In this document: positions 25,720-37,312 of the stretch, piece after piece
Numbering within the stretch: the first letter of the stretch is position 1
Layout of the letters: every line of letters starts with the position of its first letter
Origin: Phocoena phocoena
Lineage: Eukaryota > Chordata > Mammalia > Artiodactyla > Phocoenidae
Direction: 5' to 3'
Length of the DNA stretch: 64,000 nucleotides
Assembly (NCBI RefSeq): GCF_963924675.1
Contig: NC_089220.1
Location: 52,400,639-52,464,638 of the forward strand
Made by a program: the position numbers and the translations under genes
Notes under the pieces: model-generated
Seen by the model: the letters and a program-made list of their open reading frames with translations, nothing else
Database searches by the model: none
Told to the model about the DNA's origin: nothing

Positions 25720-26360
25720 AAATTGTTTAATTGTGATATAATTGATATATAACATTGTGTCAGTTTAAGATCTATAGCATGTTGATTTCACCAGTTTATA
25801 TATTGTAATATGATTACATTTATAGTGTTAGCTAGCACCTTTATTATGTCACATAATTCTCATTTCTTTTTTGTGGTGAGAATACTCAAGATTTAGTCTC
25901 TTAGCAACTTTGAAGTATATAATACAGTATTGTTGACTATAATCACTAAGCTTTGCATTACATCTCCAGAACTTATTTATCATCTAGTTCCATATTTGTA
26001 CACTTTGACATCTCCCCAGTTCTGCCATCCCCAGTTTCTGGTAACTGCCATTCTCTCTATCAGTTCAGGCTTTTTAGATTCCACGTATTAGTGATATCAT
26101 ACAGTTTTTATCTTTTTCTTTCTGGCTTATCTCACTTAGTGTATTGCCCTCAAGGTCCATCCATGATATAGCAAATAGCAGGATTTCCTTCTTTCTCATG
26201 GATGAATAATATTCCATTTCACATATATGCCACATCTTCTATATCTATTCATCCATTGACAAGACACTTAGGTTTTTCCATGTCTTGGCTATTGTGAATA
26301 AAACTGTAATAAAAATGGGAGTAAAGATATCTTTAGGTCCTGTTTTAAAAATGTTATTTT
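25720..26360 (-). mobile_element. Old L1 3' end, antisense
   Basis: On the + strand it reads as inverted L1 3' UTR plus ORF2 C-terminus: TTCTGGCTTATCTCACTTAG, AAGGTCCATCCATGATATAG, GGATGAATAATATTCCATTT, CATCTTCTATATCTATTCAT, CTTGGCTATTGTGAATAAAA. Diverged, not coding. Confidence 0.8.
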
Positions 26361-27925
26361 AAATCTTAGTAAAAACATTCATAAAAATTTTAACCTTAAA
26401 TATAATAACTTCCTCTTATATCCATCATAAAATGGATTATATAATATTTAATAAATTATACATGAGAATTAACTTGCATTTTTGTTTTGGTAACTAGATA
26501 GATAAATGTCTGAAAATATTCTTTTAAAAAAAGGGTATTGGATTTATAAATAATTATTCTCTAGTCCTTTTTATTACTAATAATTACACAGACACATTTC
26601 ATAGTTCTGGCAAATTAGGTCCAAGTGACATATACTTTTCCTTAGTTGATATATTCAATTTCCACTAATTAATATTAAGCCCATTATCTGCAATTAAATA
26701 GATTTCTTCTCTGAAATCTGCCTCTGGTCAATATTGCCCAATCAAATGCATAGGAGTTAGTTAATGGGTATATGTGTTCTATAGTTGTTGGTTAAATTAA
26801 TTATTCATAATTGTTCACCCAACACATATTTATGAAGCACCTACTAGTGCAGTGCTAGTCAAAGCAAGGTGATAATGGTCTAAATGTACAATTAGTTATT
26901 TAAGTCTGGCTTCCTTGAAAAATATAAATCCATCTTGTTAATTATTTATCCTCACTGCATACCTTTTCATTGTTTATCTTCTGTCATAGTATCTTAGATC
27001 AAGTTTCCTGGAAGCAGTTCCTGAGATGAGGATTGGTGTATAAGTGATTTGTTAAGGAATTGTTCATAGGGGAGACTGGTAAAGGAGTGGGGGAAACAGG
27101 GCAGAACAGAAGGATGCCACAAGATGATGTGATATCAGGCAAAGGCCCTTAGAGGGTGGCTTCAGCCTGATCCTGAAGGGAAGGTCTGCAGTGTAAGTTA
27201 TAACTCAGAGTTTTCCTAGTCCTCGTAGCTTTCAGTTGGACCTTCTACCCTATACACAGTGACCTAGACCTGATAAATATATATTGGTTAGATACAATAA
27301 ATAAAAGCTAGACATGGTCAGGAATATCAAGAAGCTTAGACTCTGATCATAGGTTAAGACACAGAGGAGTTAATCAAATCTGTAAGAGCAGTAAAAATAA
27401 ATCGCTATTGGGTTTAGAGGAAGAACAAAATTTTTTTTCTTTTCTACCACCTTTTCATAGAATTATAATATTTGAAAAAAATCTTAAGGTATACTTGACA
27501 GTCTCCTAGATATAGTTTAGAATCCAGAATAATAACTAGGATATGTAAACTGAACTTTGCCTCAGGGCCTTCAAATGAAAGGATACAAATCATTTAATTA
27601 GTTAAAAGAATATAGATATTTTTTAAATGTTTGCATTATGTGGACCTTCTTTTAGAACATACACTCCTTTAACTGAGCTTAACCTAGAATAGTGTTACTA
27701 ATACCCTTTTGAGAACTACATTGTACATTATAAAACTGGTATGATGGTGTGCCAAAGCTACTAGGTATGGCTCTGTGGGAATCTCCCCTGTTCTAAACAG
27801 AGGAGGATTTCACACTGCATCATGCTTCCATGCCATTGCTTGTTCTATTACCTTTGCCTAGAATGAGCTTCCACTGTTTTTTTTTTTTTTTTTCTGTGCC
27901 ACTAGTCACATGAGGCTATTTATGT
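26361..27925. other. Intron without a confidently assigned element
   Basis: An unidentified G-rich segment at about 27000-27245 (CTGGAAGCAGTTCCTGAGATG, GGGGGAAACAGGGCAG) looks repeat-like, but I cannot name the family. Confidence 0.4.
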
Positions 27926-27944
27926 ATGTATTTATTTATTTATT

Positions 27945-28355
27945 TTAAACATCTTTATTGGAGTATAATTGCTTTACAATGGTGTGTTAGTTTCTGCTGT
28001 ATAACAAAGTGTATCAGCTATACATATACATATATCCCCATATCTCCTCCCTCTTGCATCTCCCTCCCACCCTCCCTATCCCACCCCTCTAGGTGGTCAC
28101 AAAGCACCGAGCTGATCTCCCTGTGCTATGTGGCTGCTTCCCACTAGCTAGCTATTTTACATCTGGTAGTGTATATATGTTCATGCCACTCTCTCACTTC
28201 GTTAGCTTACCCTTCCCCCTCCCTCTGTCCTCAAGTCCATGCAGTCTACATCTGCATCTTTATTCCTGTTCTGCCCCTAGGTTCTTCAGAACCATTTTTT
28301 TTTTTTTTTAGATTCCATATATATGTGTTAGCACATGGTATTTGTTTTTCTCGCT
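27945..28355 (-). mobile_element. L1 3'-end fragment of the young subfamily, antisense
   Basis: AAACATCTTTATTGGAGTATA onwards is nearly the same as the 3' UTR of the full-length L1 at 31970-32360. It breaks off inside ORF2 end sequence (TGTTAGCACATGGTATTTG). A T-run at 28297-28310 is inserted relative to the full-length copy. Confidence 0.88.
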
Positions 28356-28389
28356 CTTAATTTGGTTCTTTCTTACTCTTCATTCAAGG

Positions 28390-29825
28390 CCTAAGCACAG
28401 ATGTTTTCTTAGATACGACACCAAAAGCACAAGCAATAGCAACAACAACAATAAAACGGATAAATTAGACTACATCAAAATTAGAAACATATGTGCTGCA
28501 AATAAGACCAAGAAAGTGAAGTGACAACCCACAGAAAGGGAGAAACTATTTGCAAATAATATATCTGATAAGGAACTTGTATACAGAGTATATAAGTAAC
28601 TCTTATGACTCAATTATAAAAAGATGAAAAAAACAATTAAAAGATGGGCAAAGAATCTGAATAGACATTTCTCCAAAGAAGATATACAAATGGCCAATAA
28701 GTACATGCAATAGATGCTCAGATCTTTAGTCATTAAGGAAATGCAAATCAAAACCTCAGCAATATAACACATCATAACCACTAAATTGGCTATAAACAAA
28801 AAGAAGGATAATAATGAGTGTTGGTGAGGATGTGGAGAAATTGGAACCCACTTACATTGCTGGTGGGAATGTAAAATGGCGTAGCCACCTTGGAAAATGG
28901 TTTGGCAATTTTTCAAAAAATTAAACATAGAATTACTATATGAGCCAGCAATTTCACTCTTAGGTATATACTTGAGAAATAAAAACCAGTTCACAGGGAC
29001 TTTCCTGGTGGTGCAGTGGTTAAGAATCCGCCTGCCAGTGCAGTAGACACAGGTTCGATCCCTTGTCCGGGAGGATCCCACATGCCACTAAAGCCCATGT
29101 GCCACAACTGCTGAAGCCTGTGCACCTAGAGCCCATGCTCCGCACCAAGAGAAGCCCCCGCAGTGAGAAGCCTGTGCACCCCAACGAAGAGTAGCCCCCG
29201 CTCGCCGCAACTAGAGAAAGCCCGTGCAGCAACAAAGACCCAATGCAGCCAAAAATAAATAATAAAAATAAATTTATAAAAAAAGAAAAAATTTCACAGA
29301 AAACTTGTACACACAAATGTTCTTAAAGCATTACTTATAATAGACTCAAAGTGGAAACAACCCAAATATCCATTAACTGATGAATGAATTAATAGAATAT
29401 AGCACATTCATACAATGGAACGTTATTCAGCAATAAAAATAAATGAAATAATAGCACATGCTATAACAGGATGAACTTTGAAAACACTATACTAAGTAAA
29501 AAAGTCAGTCACAAAAGGTCACATAGTATATAGTTCTATTTACATGGAAAGTCCAGAATAGGCAAATCCATAGAGACATCATGTAGATAAGTGGGTGCTT
29601 AGGGCTTGTGGGAGTGAGAGTAGAGGTGGTGGAGGGAGATGATGAGTGACAGCTAATAGCTACTGAGTTTCTTTTAGAGGGGAGCAAAATGATCTAAAAT
29701 TTGATTTTGGTGATGGTTGTACAACCATGCAAATATATTAATCGTTGAATTGTAAACTTTAAATGAATGGATAGTATGGTATGTGAATTATGCCTCAATA
29801 ATATCTCAATAAAACTTTTTTTTTT
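28390..29825 (+). mobile_element. Ancient L1M 3' fragment, split by a SINE
   Basis: ORF2-end sequence (ACACCAAAAGCACAAGCAA, GATGGGCAAAGAATCTGAAT, TTGGTGAGGATGTGGAGAAA, GGTGGGAATGTAAAATGG) and a 3' UTR (TGATGGTTGTACAACCATGC, TTGAATTGTAAACTTTAAAT, CTCAATAAAACT). Joined across the SINE, it runs on continuously. Full of stops. Confidence 0.8.
28997..29292 (+). mobile_element. Long CHR-type tRNA SINE inside the L1M
   Basis: GGACTTTCCTGGTGGTGCAG start, B box GGTTCGATCCC, long body with repeated GAGAAGCC(C)-type units, ending CAGCCAAAAATAAATAATAA. TSD TTCACAG at 28990-28996 and 29293-29299. Long form, about 295 bp, similar to the copy at 60343-60693. Confidence 0.9.
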
Positions 29826-30014
29826 TAAAGCCCTGAGTTTAAATGTGGCTTCTAGAAAAATTTTCCTGAAACTTCAGTTGGAGCTCATTTTCCTTTCTTT
29901 GTGTTGCTGGTGTATATATTTATATAATCAGACATATTGCATTAAAATTCCTCATGTGGATGTCTTTACCACTAAACTAAAAGTTCCTCAAGATCAGAGA
30001 TAAATAAAAATAAT

Positions 30015-30080
30015 TCTCCTTCTCCTCCTTCTCCTCCCTCTCCTCCCGCTCCTTCTCCCACCTTCCTCTTTCTCCCCCTC
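30015..30080. repeat. (CTCCTT)n/(CTCCTC)n pyrimidine tract
   Basis: Imperfect TCC/CTT repeats with a single G near 30049. Confidence 0.9.
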
Positions 30081-30295
30081 ATCACTATTACTATTACTAT
30101 TTTGCCAGAGTCTAGCATAGATGTATAGGAAGAAACCAACCGAACTTAACTATATTATCGCTTACATTCATACAGCCTTTTGAGCCTGTTTAGAAATTTT
30201 ATAATATTGAAACCAATTTTGAAATGCTTATGGACAGTAAGTAAGTAATCCTTCCCTAAATGTTAGAAAATGCCATGTGCAATACTCTTTTTTTT

Positions 30296-30471
30296 AACAC
30301 CTTTGTTGGAGTATAATTGCTTTACAGTGGTGTGTTAGCTTCTGCTGTATAACAAAGTGAATCAGCTATACATATACATATATCCCCATATCTCCTCCCT
30401 CTTGTGTCTCCCTCCTACCCTCCCTATCCCACTCCTCTAGGTGGTCACAAAGCACGGAGCTGATCTCCCTG
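30296..30471 (-). mobile_element. Very short L1 3' end, antisense
   Basis: CTTTGTTGGAGTATAATTGC to AAGCACGGAGCTGATCTCC repeats the first 176 bp of the L1 3' UTR seen at 31970. Flanked by TACTC followed by 7-8 T and AA on both sides (30283-30297; 30472-30485), a TSD of about 14 bp. A strongly 5'-truncated insertion. Confidence 0.88.
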
Positions 30472-30485
30472 TACTCTTTTTTTAA

Positions 30486-31640
30486 TGGAGGACAGGTTTT
30501 GCTTTGAAACTGGAGAGATAAAGACAAGTTTCAAGAGCAGATAATCAAAACTTGCATGCAAAAAGTGACAGAATGTACTGGGCCATTAATGTCATGACTT
30601 CATGAAAGACAGATCAGACTCATTTTACTTTTTTCTAATAATATTGACTTTATCAATTTAAAAAACCTTATGATTATTTTATCTTTTTAAAAGCAGCACA
30701 AACCTTGTTAATTTGCTCTGATTTCTCCTTGCCTCAGTATACTTGAGTGAAAGATGGATTGAACCACCAAAAACCTTGTTACTCAAATATTATTTTATGG
30801 TTTTACTAAAAGATTTCATTGTCATCTTAATTTCATTAATAACATAAATATAATTTGATATGATTTTTGAAGACAGCTTTATGTAACTATTATAAATTGG
30901 TTTTACATTAAAAGTTATTCTTGAAGAAAATAGAAAGTCCCTTACCTCAGTGATTTTCAAGATTTTGTGAAATGAACTCTTTTTCCCAACCAAAATCTCA
31001 CTCAAAATCCAGTATATAAATCATATAAGAACAAAGTTCGTCGCTCATTGGGATTTAAAACGAGGGTCAAGAGACCCAGATTCTAGCCACAGTAGTCTTC
31101 TGGGCTACCTCCAAAGATTGCTTAAAGCTCCTTAGAGCAAAAAACACTGCCTTAGTTAGGTGGAAAGTAGGTCTATGCATCTTCCTGCACCTGGGGAATT
31201 ACATTTTTTTAGTAACCAATTACCTTGAAGTAAGCTAAGTTAATGGCATTTTGCTAACTGATTAGCAAACACTGGAAGCTACCTCATATGCATATTGTTT
31301 TATATAGGCTGTTTTTTATAAAAAGGCATTAATAGGTTAACTCAGTAATAATACCCTGGTGTAATGAAAACAGCTATGAAATGGATTGCATGTAATTTGT
31401 TACTAGAAATATTTAAATTGCCAATTTTTGCAAATAGTTCACTTGAAAAGAAAGAAAATTCAGGGTTAATTTTATAGTAAAATCGTTTCATTCCTTTTTT
31501 TTTCTTCATTAAAAGCACTAATTGGAGAACAGAGAAAAGAGTCGAGTAACAGTTGGTGTGGGGATTGCTTATAACCTGAATGTGACTTTGGGAGTGAGTG
31601 AAGAGTGAACAGTATCCATCCACTCCTTATCTTCATCTCG
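30486..31640. other. Unique AT-rich intron, nothing recognised
   Basis: No family or coding signal identified. Confidence 0.5.
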
Positions 31641-31649
31641 ATCTCAATC

Positions 31650-31890
31650 TCTCTCTTTTTTCTTCTGGATCACATACCTGGGTATCTGTCTCAGCTCTGC
31701 TGTTCACCCACAGTGGAATCTTCAAATAGACATTTAACTTTCGTTTCAGTTTCCTCACCTAAGCAATAAGGATAATTGTGCTGCCTTCCTCATGGGGTTT
31801 TGTGGTATCTAAATGATACCGTCCATGTAAAGCACTTAGCAGAATGTCTGGCTTATAATTAGCGTTCAATGAATATTAATGATTGACCTT
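31650..31890 (+). repeat. MIR SINE relic
   Basis: CTCAGCTCTGCTGTTCACCC, AGACATTTAACTTTCG, TTTCAGTTTCCTCACCTAAG, TTCCTCATGGGGTTTTGTGG, TGTAAAGCACTTAGCAGAAT and TTCAATGAATATTA follow MIR in order. Confidence 0.8.
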
Positions 31891-31925
31891 TTAATTAGCT
31901 GTTTCCTTTCCCTTTTTTCTCCCTT

Positions 31926-31935
31926 CCTTAAATTT
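31926..31935. repeat. TSD of the full-length L1, left copy
   Basis: CCTTAAATTT here is repeated at 39224-39233 on the other side of the L1. The low complexity of the motif means the exact ends could shift by a base or two. Confidence 0.75.
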
Positions 31936-32338
31936 TTTTTTTATTTAATTTTTAAAAAAAATTTTTTTTAAACATCTTTATTGGGGTATAATTGCTTTAC
32001 AAATGGTGTGTTAGTTTCTGCCTTACAACAAAGTGAATCAGCTATACATATACATATGTTCCCGTATGTCTTCCCTCTTGCGTATGCCTCCCTCCCACTC
32101 TACCTATCCCACCCCTCCAGGCTGTCACAAAGCACCGAGCTAATATCCCTGTGCCTTGCGGCTGCTTCCCCCCAGCTATCTACCTTACTACGTTTGTTAG
32201 TGTGTATATGTCCATGACTCTCTCTCGCCCTGTCAAAGCTCACCCTTCCCCCTCCCCATATCCTCAAGTCCGTTCTCCAGTAGGTCTGTGTCTTTATTCC
32301 TGTCTTACCCCTAGGTTCTTCATGACATTTTTTTTTCC

Positions 32339-35300
32339 TTAAATTCCATATATATGTGTTAGCATACGGTATTTGTCTTTTTCTTTCTGACTTACTTCAC
32401 TCTGTATGACAGACTCTAGGTCTATCCATCTCATTACAAATAGCTCAATTTCATTTCTTTTTAAGGCTGAGTAATATTCCATTGTGTATATGTGCCACAT
32501 CTTCTTTATCTATTCATCCGATGATGGGCGCTTAGGTTGTTTCCATCTCCGGGCTATTGTAAATAGAGCTGCAATGAACATTTTGGTACATGACTCTTTT
32601 TGAATTTTGGTTTTCTCAGGGTATATGCCCAACAGTGGGATTGCTGGGTCATATGGTAATTCTATTTGTAGTTTTTTAAGGAACCTCCATGCTGTTCTCC
32701 ATAGTGGCTGAACCAATTCACATTCCCACCAGCAGTGCAAGAGTGTCCCCTTTTCTCCACACCCTCTCCAGCATTTATTATTTATAGATTTTTTGATGAT
32801 GGCCATTCTGACTGGTGTGAGATGATATCTCATTGTAGTTTTGATTTGCATTTCTCTAATGATTAATGATGTTGAGCATTCTTTCATGTGTTTGTTGGCA
32901 TTCTGTATATCTTCTTTGGAGAAATGTCTATTTAGGTCTTCTGCCCATTTTTGGATTGGGTGGTTTGTTTTTTTGTTATTGAGCTGCATGAGCTGCTTGT
33001 AAATTTTGGAGATTAATCCTTTGTCAGTTGCTTCATTTGCAAATATTTTCTCCCATTCTGAGGGTTGTCTTTTGGTCTTGTTTATGGTTTCCTTTGCTGT
33101 GCAAAAGCTTTGAAGTTTCATTAGGTCCCATTTGTTTATTTTTGTTTTTATTTCCATTACTCTAGGAGGTGGGTCAGAAAGGATCTTGCTGTGATTTATG
33201 TCACAGAGTGTTCTTCCTATGTTTTCCTCTAAGAGTTTGATAGTTTCTGGCCTTACATTTAGGTCTTTAATCCATTTTGAGCTTATTTTTGTGTATGGTG
33301 TTAGGGAGCGATCTAATCTCATACTTTTACATGTACCTGTCCAGTTTTCCCAGCACCATTTATTGAAAAGGCTGTCCTTTCTCCACTGTACATTCCTGCC
33401 ACCTTTATCAAAGATAAGGTGTCCATATGTGTGTGGGTTTATCTCTGGGCTTTCTATCCTGTTCCATTGATCTATCTTTCTGTTTTTGTGCCAGTACCAT
33501 ACTGTCTTGATTACTGTAGCTTTGTAGTATAGTCTGAAGTCAGGGAGCCTGATTCCTCCAGCTCCTTTTTTCGTTCTCAAGATTGCTTTGGCTATTCGGG
33601 GTCTTTTGTGTTTCCATACAAATTGCGAAGTTTTTTGTTCTAGTTCTGTGAAAAATGCCAGTGGTAGTTTGATAGGGATAGCATTGAATCTGTAGATTGC
33701 TTTGGGTAGTACAGTCATTTTCACAATGTTGATTCTTCCCATCCAAGGACATGGTATATCTCTCCATCTATTTGTATCATCTTTAATTTCTTTCATCAGT
33801 GTCTTATAATTTTCTGCATACAGGTCTTTTGTCTCCTTAGGTAAGTTTATTCCTAGATATTTTATTCTTTTTGTTGCAATGGTAAATGGGAGTGTTTTCT
33901 TGATTTCACTTTCAGATTTTTCATCATTAGTATATAGGAATGCCAGCGATTTCTGTGCATTAATTTTGTATCCTGCTACTTTACCAAATTCATTGATTAG
34001 CTCTAGTAGTTTTCTGGTAGCATCTTTAGGATTTTCTATGTATAGTATCACGCCATCTGCAAACAGTGACAGCTTTACTTCTTCTTTTCCGATTTGGATT
34101 CCTTTTATTTCCTTTTCTTCTCTGATTGCTGTGGCTAAAACTTCCAAAACTATGTTGAATAAGAGTGGTGAGAGTGGGCAACCTTGTCTTGTTCCTGATC
34201 TTAGTGGAAATGCTTTCAGTTTTTCACCATTGAGGATGATGTTTGCTGTGGCCTTGTCATATATGGCCTTTATTATGTTGAGGAAAGTTCCCTCTATGCC
34301 TACTTTCTGGAGGGTTTTTATCATAAATGGGTGTTGAATTTTGTCGAAAGCTTTCTCTGCATCTATTGAGATGATCATATGGTTTTTCTCCTTCAATTTG
34401 TTAATATGGTTTATCACATTGATAGATTTGCGTATATTGAAGAATCCTTGCATTCCTGGAATAAACCCCACTTGATCATGGTGTATGATCTTTTTAAAGT
34501 GCTGTTGGATTCTGTTTGCTAGTATTTTTTTTTTTTTTTTTAGCAGTACTTGGGCCTCTCACTGTAGTGGCCTCTCCCGCTGCGGAGCACAGGCTCCAGA
34601 CGCGCAGGCTCAGCGGCCATGGCTCACGGGCCCAGCCACTCCGTGGCATGTGGGATCCTCCCGGACTGGGACACGAACCCGTGTCCCCTGCATCGGCAGG
34701 CGGACTCTCAACCACTGCGCCACCAGGGAAGCCCTGTTTGCTAGTATTTTGTTGAGGATTTTTGCATCTATGTTCATCAGTGATATTGGCCTGTAGTTTT
34801 CTTTCTTTGTGACATCCTTGTCTGGTTTTGGTATCAAGGTGATGGTGGCCTCATAGAAGGAATTTGGGAGTGTTCCTCCCTCTGCTATATTTTGGAAGAG
34901 TTCGAGAAGGATAGGTGTTAGCTTTACTCTAAACGTTTGATAGAATGCACCTGTGACGCCATCTGGTCCTGGGCTTTTGTTTGTTGGAAGATTTTTAATC
35001 ACAGTTTCAATTTCAGTGCTTGTGATTGGTCTGTTCATATTTTCTATTTCTTCCTGATTCAGTCTTGGCAGGTTGTGCATTTCTAAGAATTTGTCCATTT
35101 CTTCCAGATTATCCATTTTATTGGCATAGAGTTGCTTGTAGTAATCTCTCATGATTTTTTTTTATTTTTGCAGTGTCAGTTGTTACTTCTCCTTTTTCAT
35201 TTCTAATTCTATTGATTTGAGTCTTCTCCCTTTTTTTCTTGATGAGTCTGGCTAGTGGTTTATCTATTTTGTTTATCTTCTCAAAGAACCAGCTTTTAGT

Positions 35301-36381
35301 TTTATTGATCTTTGCTATCGTTTCCTTCATTTCTTTTTCATTTATTTCTGATCTGATTTTTTATGATTTCTTTCCTTCTGCTAGCTTTGGGGTTTTTTTG
35401 TTCTTCTTTCTCTAATTGCTTGAGGTGCAAGGTTAGGTTGTTTATTCGAGATGTTTCCTGCTTCTTAAGGTGGGCTTGTATTGCTATAAACTTCCCCCTT
35501 AGAACTGCTTTTGCTGCATCCCATAGGTTTTGGGTCATTGTGTCTCCATTGTCATTTGTTTCTAGGTATTTTTTTATTTCCTCTTTGATTTCTTCAGTGA
35601 TCACTTCATTATTAACCAGTGTATTGTTTAGCTTCCATGTGTTTGTATTTTTTACAGATCTTTTCCTGTAATTGATATCTAGTCTCATGGCGTTGTGGTC
35701 AGAAAAGATACTTGATACAATTTCAGTTTTCTTAAATTTACCAAGGCTTGATTTGTGATCCAAGATATGATCTATCCTGGAGAATGTTCCATGAGCACTT
35801 GAGAAAAATGTGTATTCTGTTGTTTTTGGATGGAGTGTCCTATAAATATCAATTAAGTCCATCTTGTTTAATGTATCATTTAAAGCTTGTGTTTCCTTAT
35901 TTATTTTCATTTTGGATGATCTGTCCATGGGTGAAAGTGGGGTGTTAAAGTCCCCTACTATGAATGTGTTACTGTCGATCTCCCCTTTTATGGCTGTTAG
36001 TATTTGCCTTATGTATTGAGGTGCTCCTATGTTGGGTGCATAAATATTTACAATTGTTATATCTTCTTCTTGGATCGATCCCTTGATCATTATGTAGTGT
36101 CCTTCTTTGGCTCTTTTAATAGTCCTTATTTTAAAGTCTATTTTGTCTGATATGAGAATTGCTACTCCAGCTTTCTTTTGGTTTCCATTTGCATGGAATA
36201 TCTTTTTCCATCCCCTTACTTTAAGTCTGTATGTGTCTCTAGGTCTGAAGTGGGTCTCTTGTAGACAGCATATATAAGGGTCTTGTTTTTGTATCCATTC
36301 AGCCAATCTGTGTCTTTTGGTGGGAGCATTTAGTCCATTTACATTTAAGGTAATTATCGATATGTATGTTCCTATTCCCAT
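32339..36381 (-). pseudogene. L1 ORF2 (endonuclease / reverse transcriptase), inactivated
   Basis: ORF2p nicks target DNA and copies L1 RNA. The endonuclease part (36381-35338) is intact: [32 protein letters not shown] and SDHNAM, all holding known catalytic residues. The frame is then broken by one extra base in a T-run (A-run in sense) at 35357-35362, again at 35155-35163, and by a SINE at 34529-34734. The RT part resumes with DAEKAFD and RQGCPLSP, but the catalytic box reads FADG (codon GGC at 34052-34054) instead of FADD. The C-terminal zinc-knuckle-like CX3CX7HX4C is present at about 32700-32760. A TAG at 32510-32512 stops the frame about 57 codons before the ancestral end. A dead copy. 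Confidence 0.9.
34529..34734 (-). mobile_element. CHR SINE nested in L1 ORF2
   Basis: Near-consensus CHR element with T-run (A-tail) 34529-34541, flanked by a perfect 16-bp TSD TGTTTGCTAGTATTTT (34513-34528; 34735-34750). It carries a small duplication near its tail end (two 'GGCCTCTC' units at 34553 and 34570), also present in other full-length copies. Younger than the L1 it interrupts. Confidence 0.96.
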
Positions 36382-36439
36382 TTTCTATATTGTTTTGGGT
36401 TCGTTATTATAGGTCTTTTCCTTCTCTTGTGTTTCTTGT

Positions 36440-37312
36440 CTAGAGAAGTTCCTTTAGCATTTGTTGTAAAGCTGGTTTGGTGGTGCTGAACTCTCTCAGC
36501 TTTTGCTTGTGTGTAAAGGTTTTAATTTCTCCATCAAATCTGAATGAGTTCCTTGCTGGGTAGAGTAGTCTTGGTTGCAGGTTTTTCTCCTTCATCACTT
36601 TCAGTATGTCCTGCCACTCCCTTCTGGCTTGCAGAATTTCTGCTGAGAGATCAGCTGTTAACCTTATGGGGATTCCCTTGTGTGTTATTTGTTGTTTTTC
36701 CCTTGCTGCTTTTAATATGCTTTCTTTGTATTTAATTTTTGATAGTTTGATTAATATGTGTCTTGGCGTATTTCTCCTTGTATTTATCCTGTATGGGACT
36801 CTCTGTACTTCCTGGACTTGATTAACTATTTCCTTTCCCATGTTAGGGAAGTTTTCAACTATAATCTCTTCAAATATTTTCTCAGTCCCTTTCTTTTTCT
36901 CTTCTTCTTCTGGAACCCCTATAATTCGAATGTTGGTGCGTTTAATGTTGTCCTCAGTTCTTTTCATTCTTTTTTCTTTATTCTGCTCTGCAGTAGTTAT
37001 TTCCACTATTTTATCTTCCAGGTCACTTATCTGTTCTTCTGCCTCAGTTATTCTGCTATTGATCCCATCTAGGGTACTTTTAATTTCATTTATTGCATTG
37101 TTCATCGTTGCTTGTTTCACCTTTATTTCTTCTAGGTCCTTGTTAACTGTTTCTTGCATTTTGTCCATTCTACTTCCAAGATTTCGGATCATCCTTACTA
37201 TCATTATTCTGAATTCTTTTTCAGGTAGACTGCCTATTTCCTCTTCATTTGTTAGGTCTGGTGCATTTTTATCTTGCTCCTTCATCTGCTGTGTGTTTTT
37301 CTGTCTTCTCAT
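36440..37312 (-). CDS. L1 ORF1 (RNA-binding protein), intact reading frame
   Basis: 290 codons from the chosen Met (MRRQKNTQQMKEQDK); the frame is also open for 16 codons upstream (Met at 37358-37360), but family ORF1 proteins normally start with this MxR/KQ..QQMKEQ segment. ORF1p forms trimers and coats L1 RNA in cytoplasmic particles. Visible parts: charged N-terminus, coiled coil of roughly residues 45-115 (MDKMQETV to EEQISDLEDKIVEI), an RRM-like region starting NIRIIGVPEEEE, and a C-terminal domain with QARREWQDI and LLYPARNSFRF. Compared with the older L1 copy at 43.2-45.6 kb, it lacks seven codons between the coiled coil and RRM. No stop or frameshift. Whether it is transcribed is unknown. 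Confidence 0.85.
   Translation of the reverse strand: MRRQKNTQQMKEQDKNAPDLTNEEEIGSLPEKEFRIMIVRMIRNLGSRMDKMQETVNKDLEEIKVKQATMNNAINEIKSTLDGINSRITEAEEQISDLEDKIVEITTAEQNKEKRMKRTEDNIKRTNIRIIGVPEEEEKKKGTEKIFEEIIVENFPNMGKEIVNQVQEVQRVPYRINTRRNTPRHILIKLSKIKYKESILKAAREKQQITHKGIPIRLTADLSAEILQARREWQDILKVMKEKNLQPRLLYPARNSFRFDGEIKTFTHKQKLREFSTTKPALQQMLKELL

Noticed and set aside
28614..29316. Open frames of 155 and 98 codons on the - strand
   Set aside because: They run antisense across an L1M fragment and a nested SINE; the predicted peptides are SINE/L1 antisense, not a gene.
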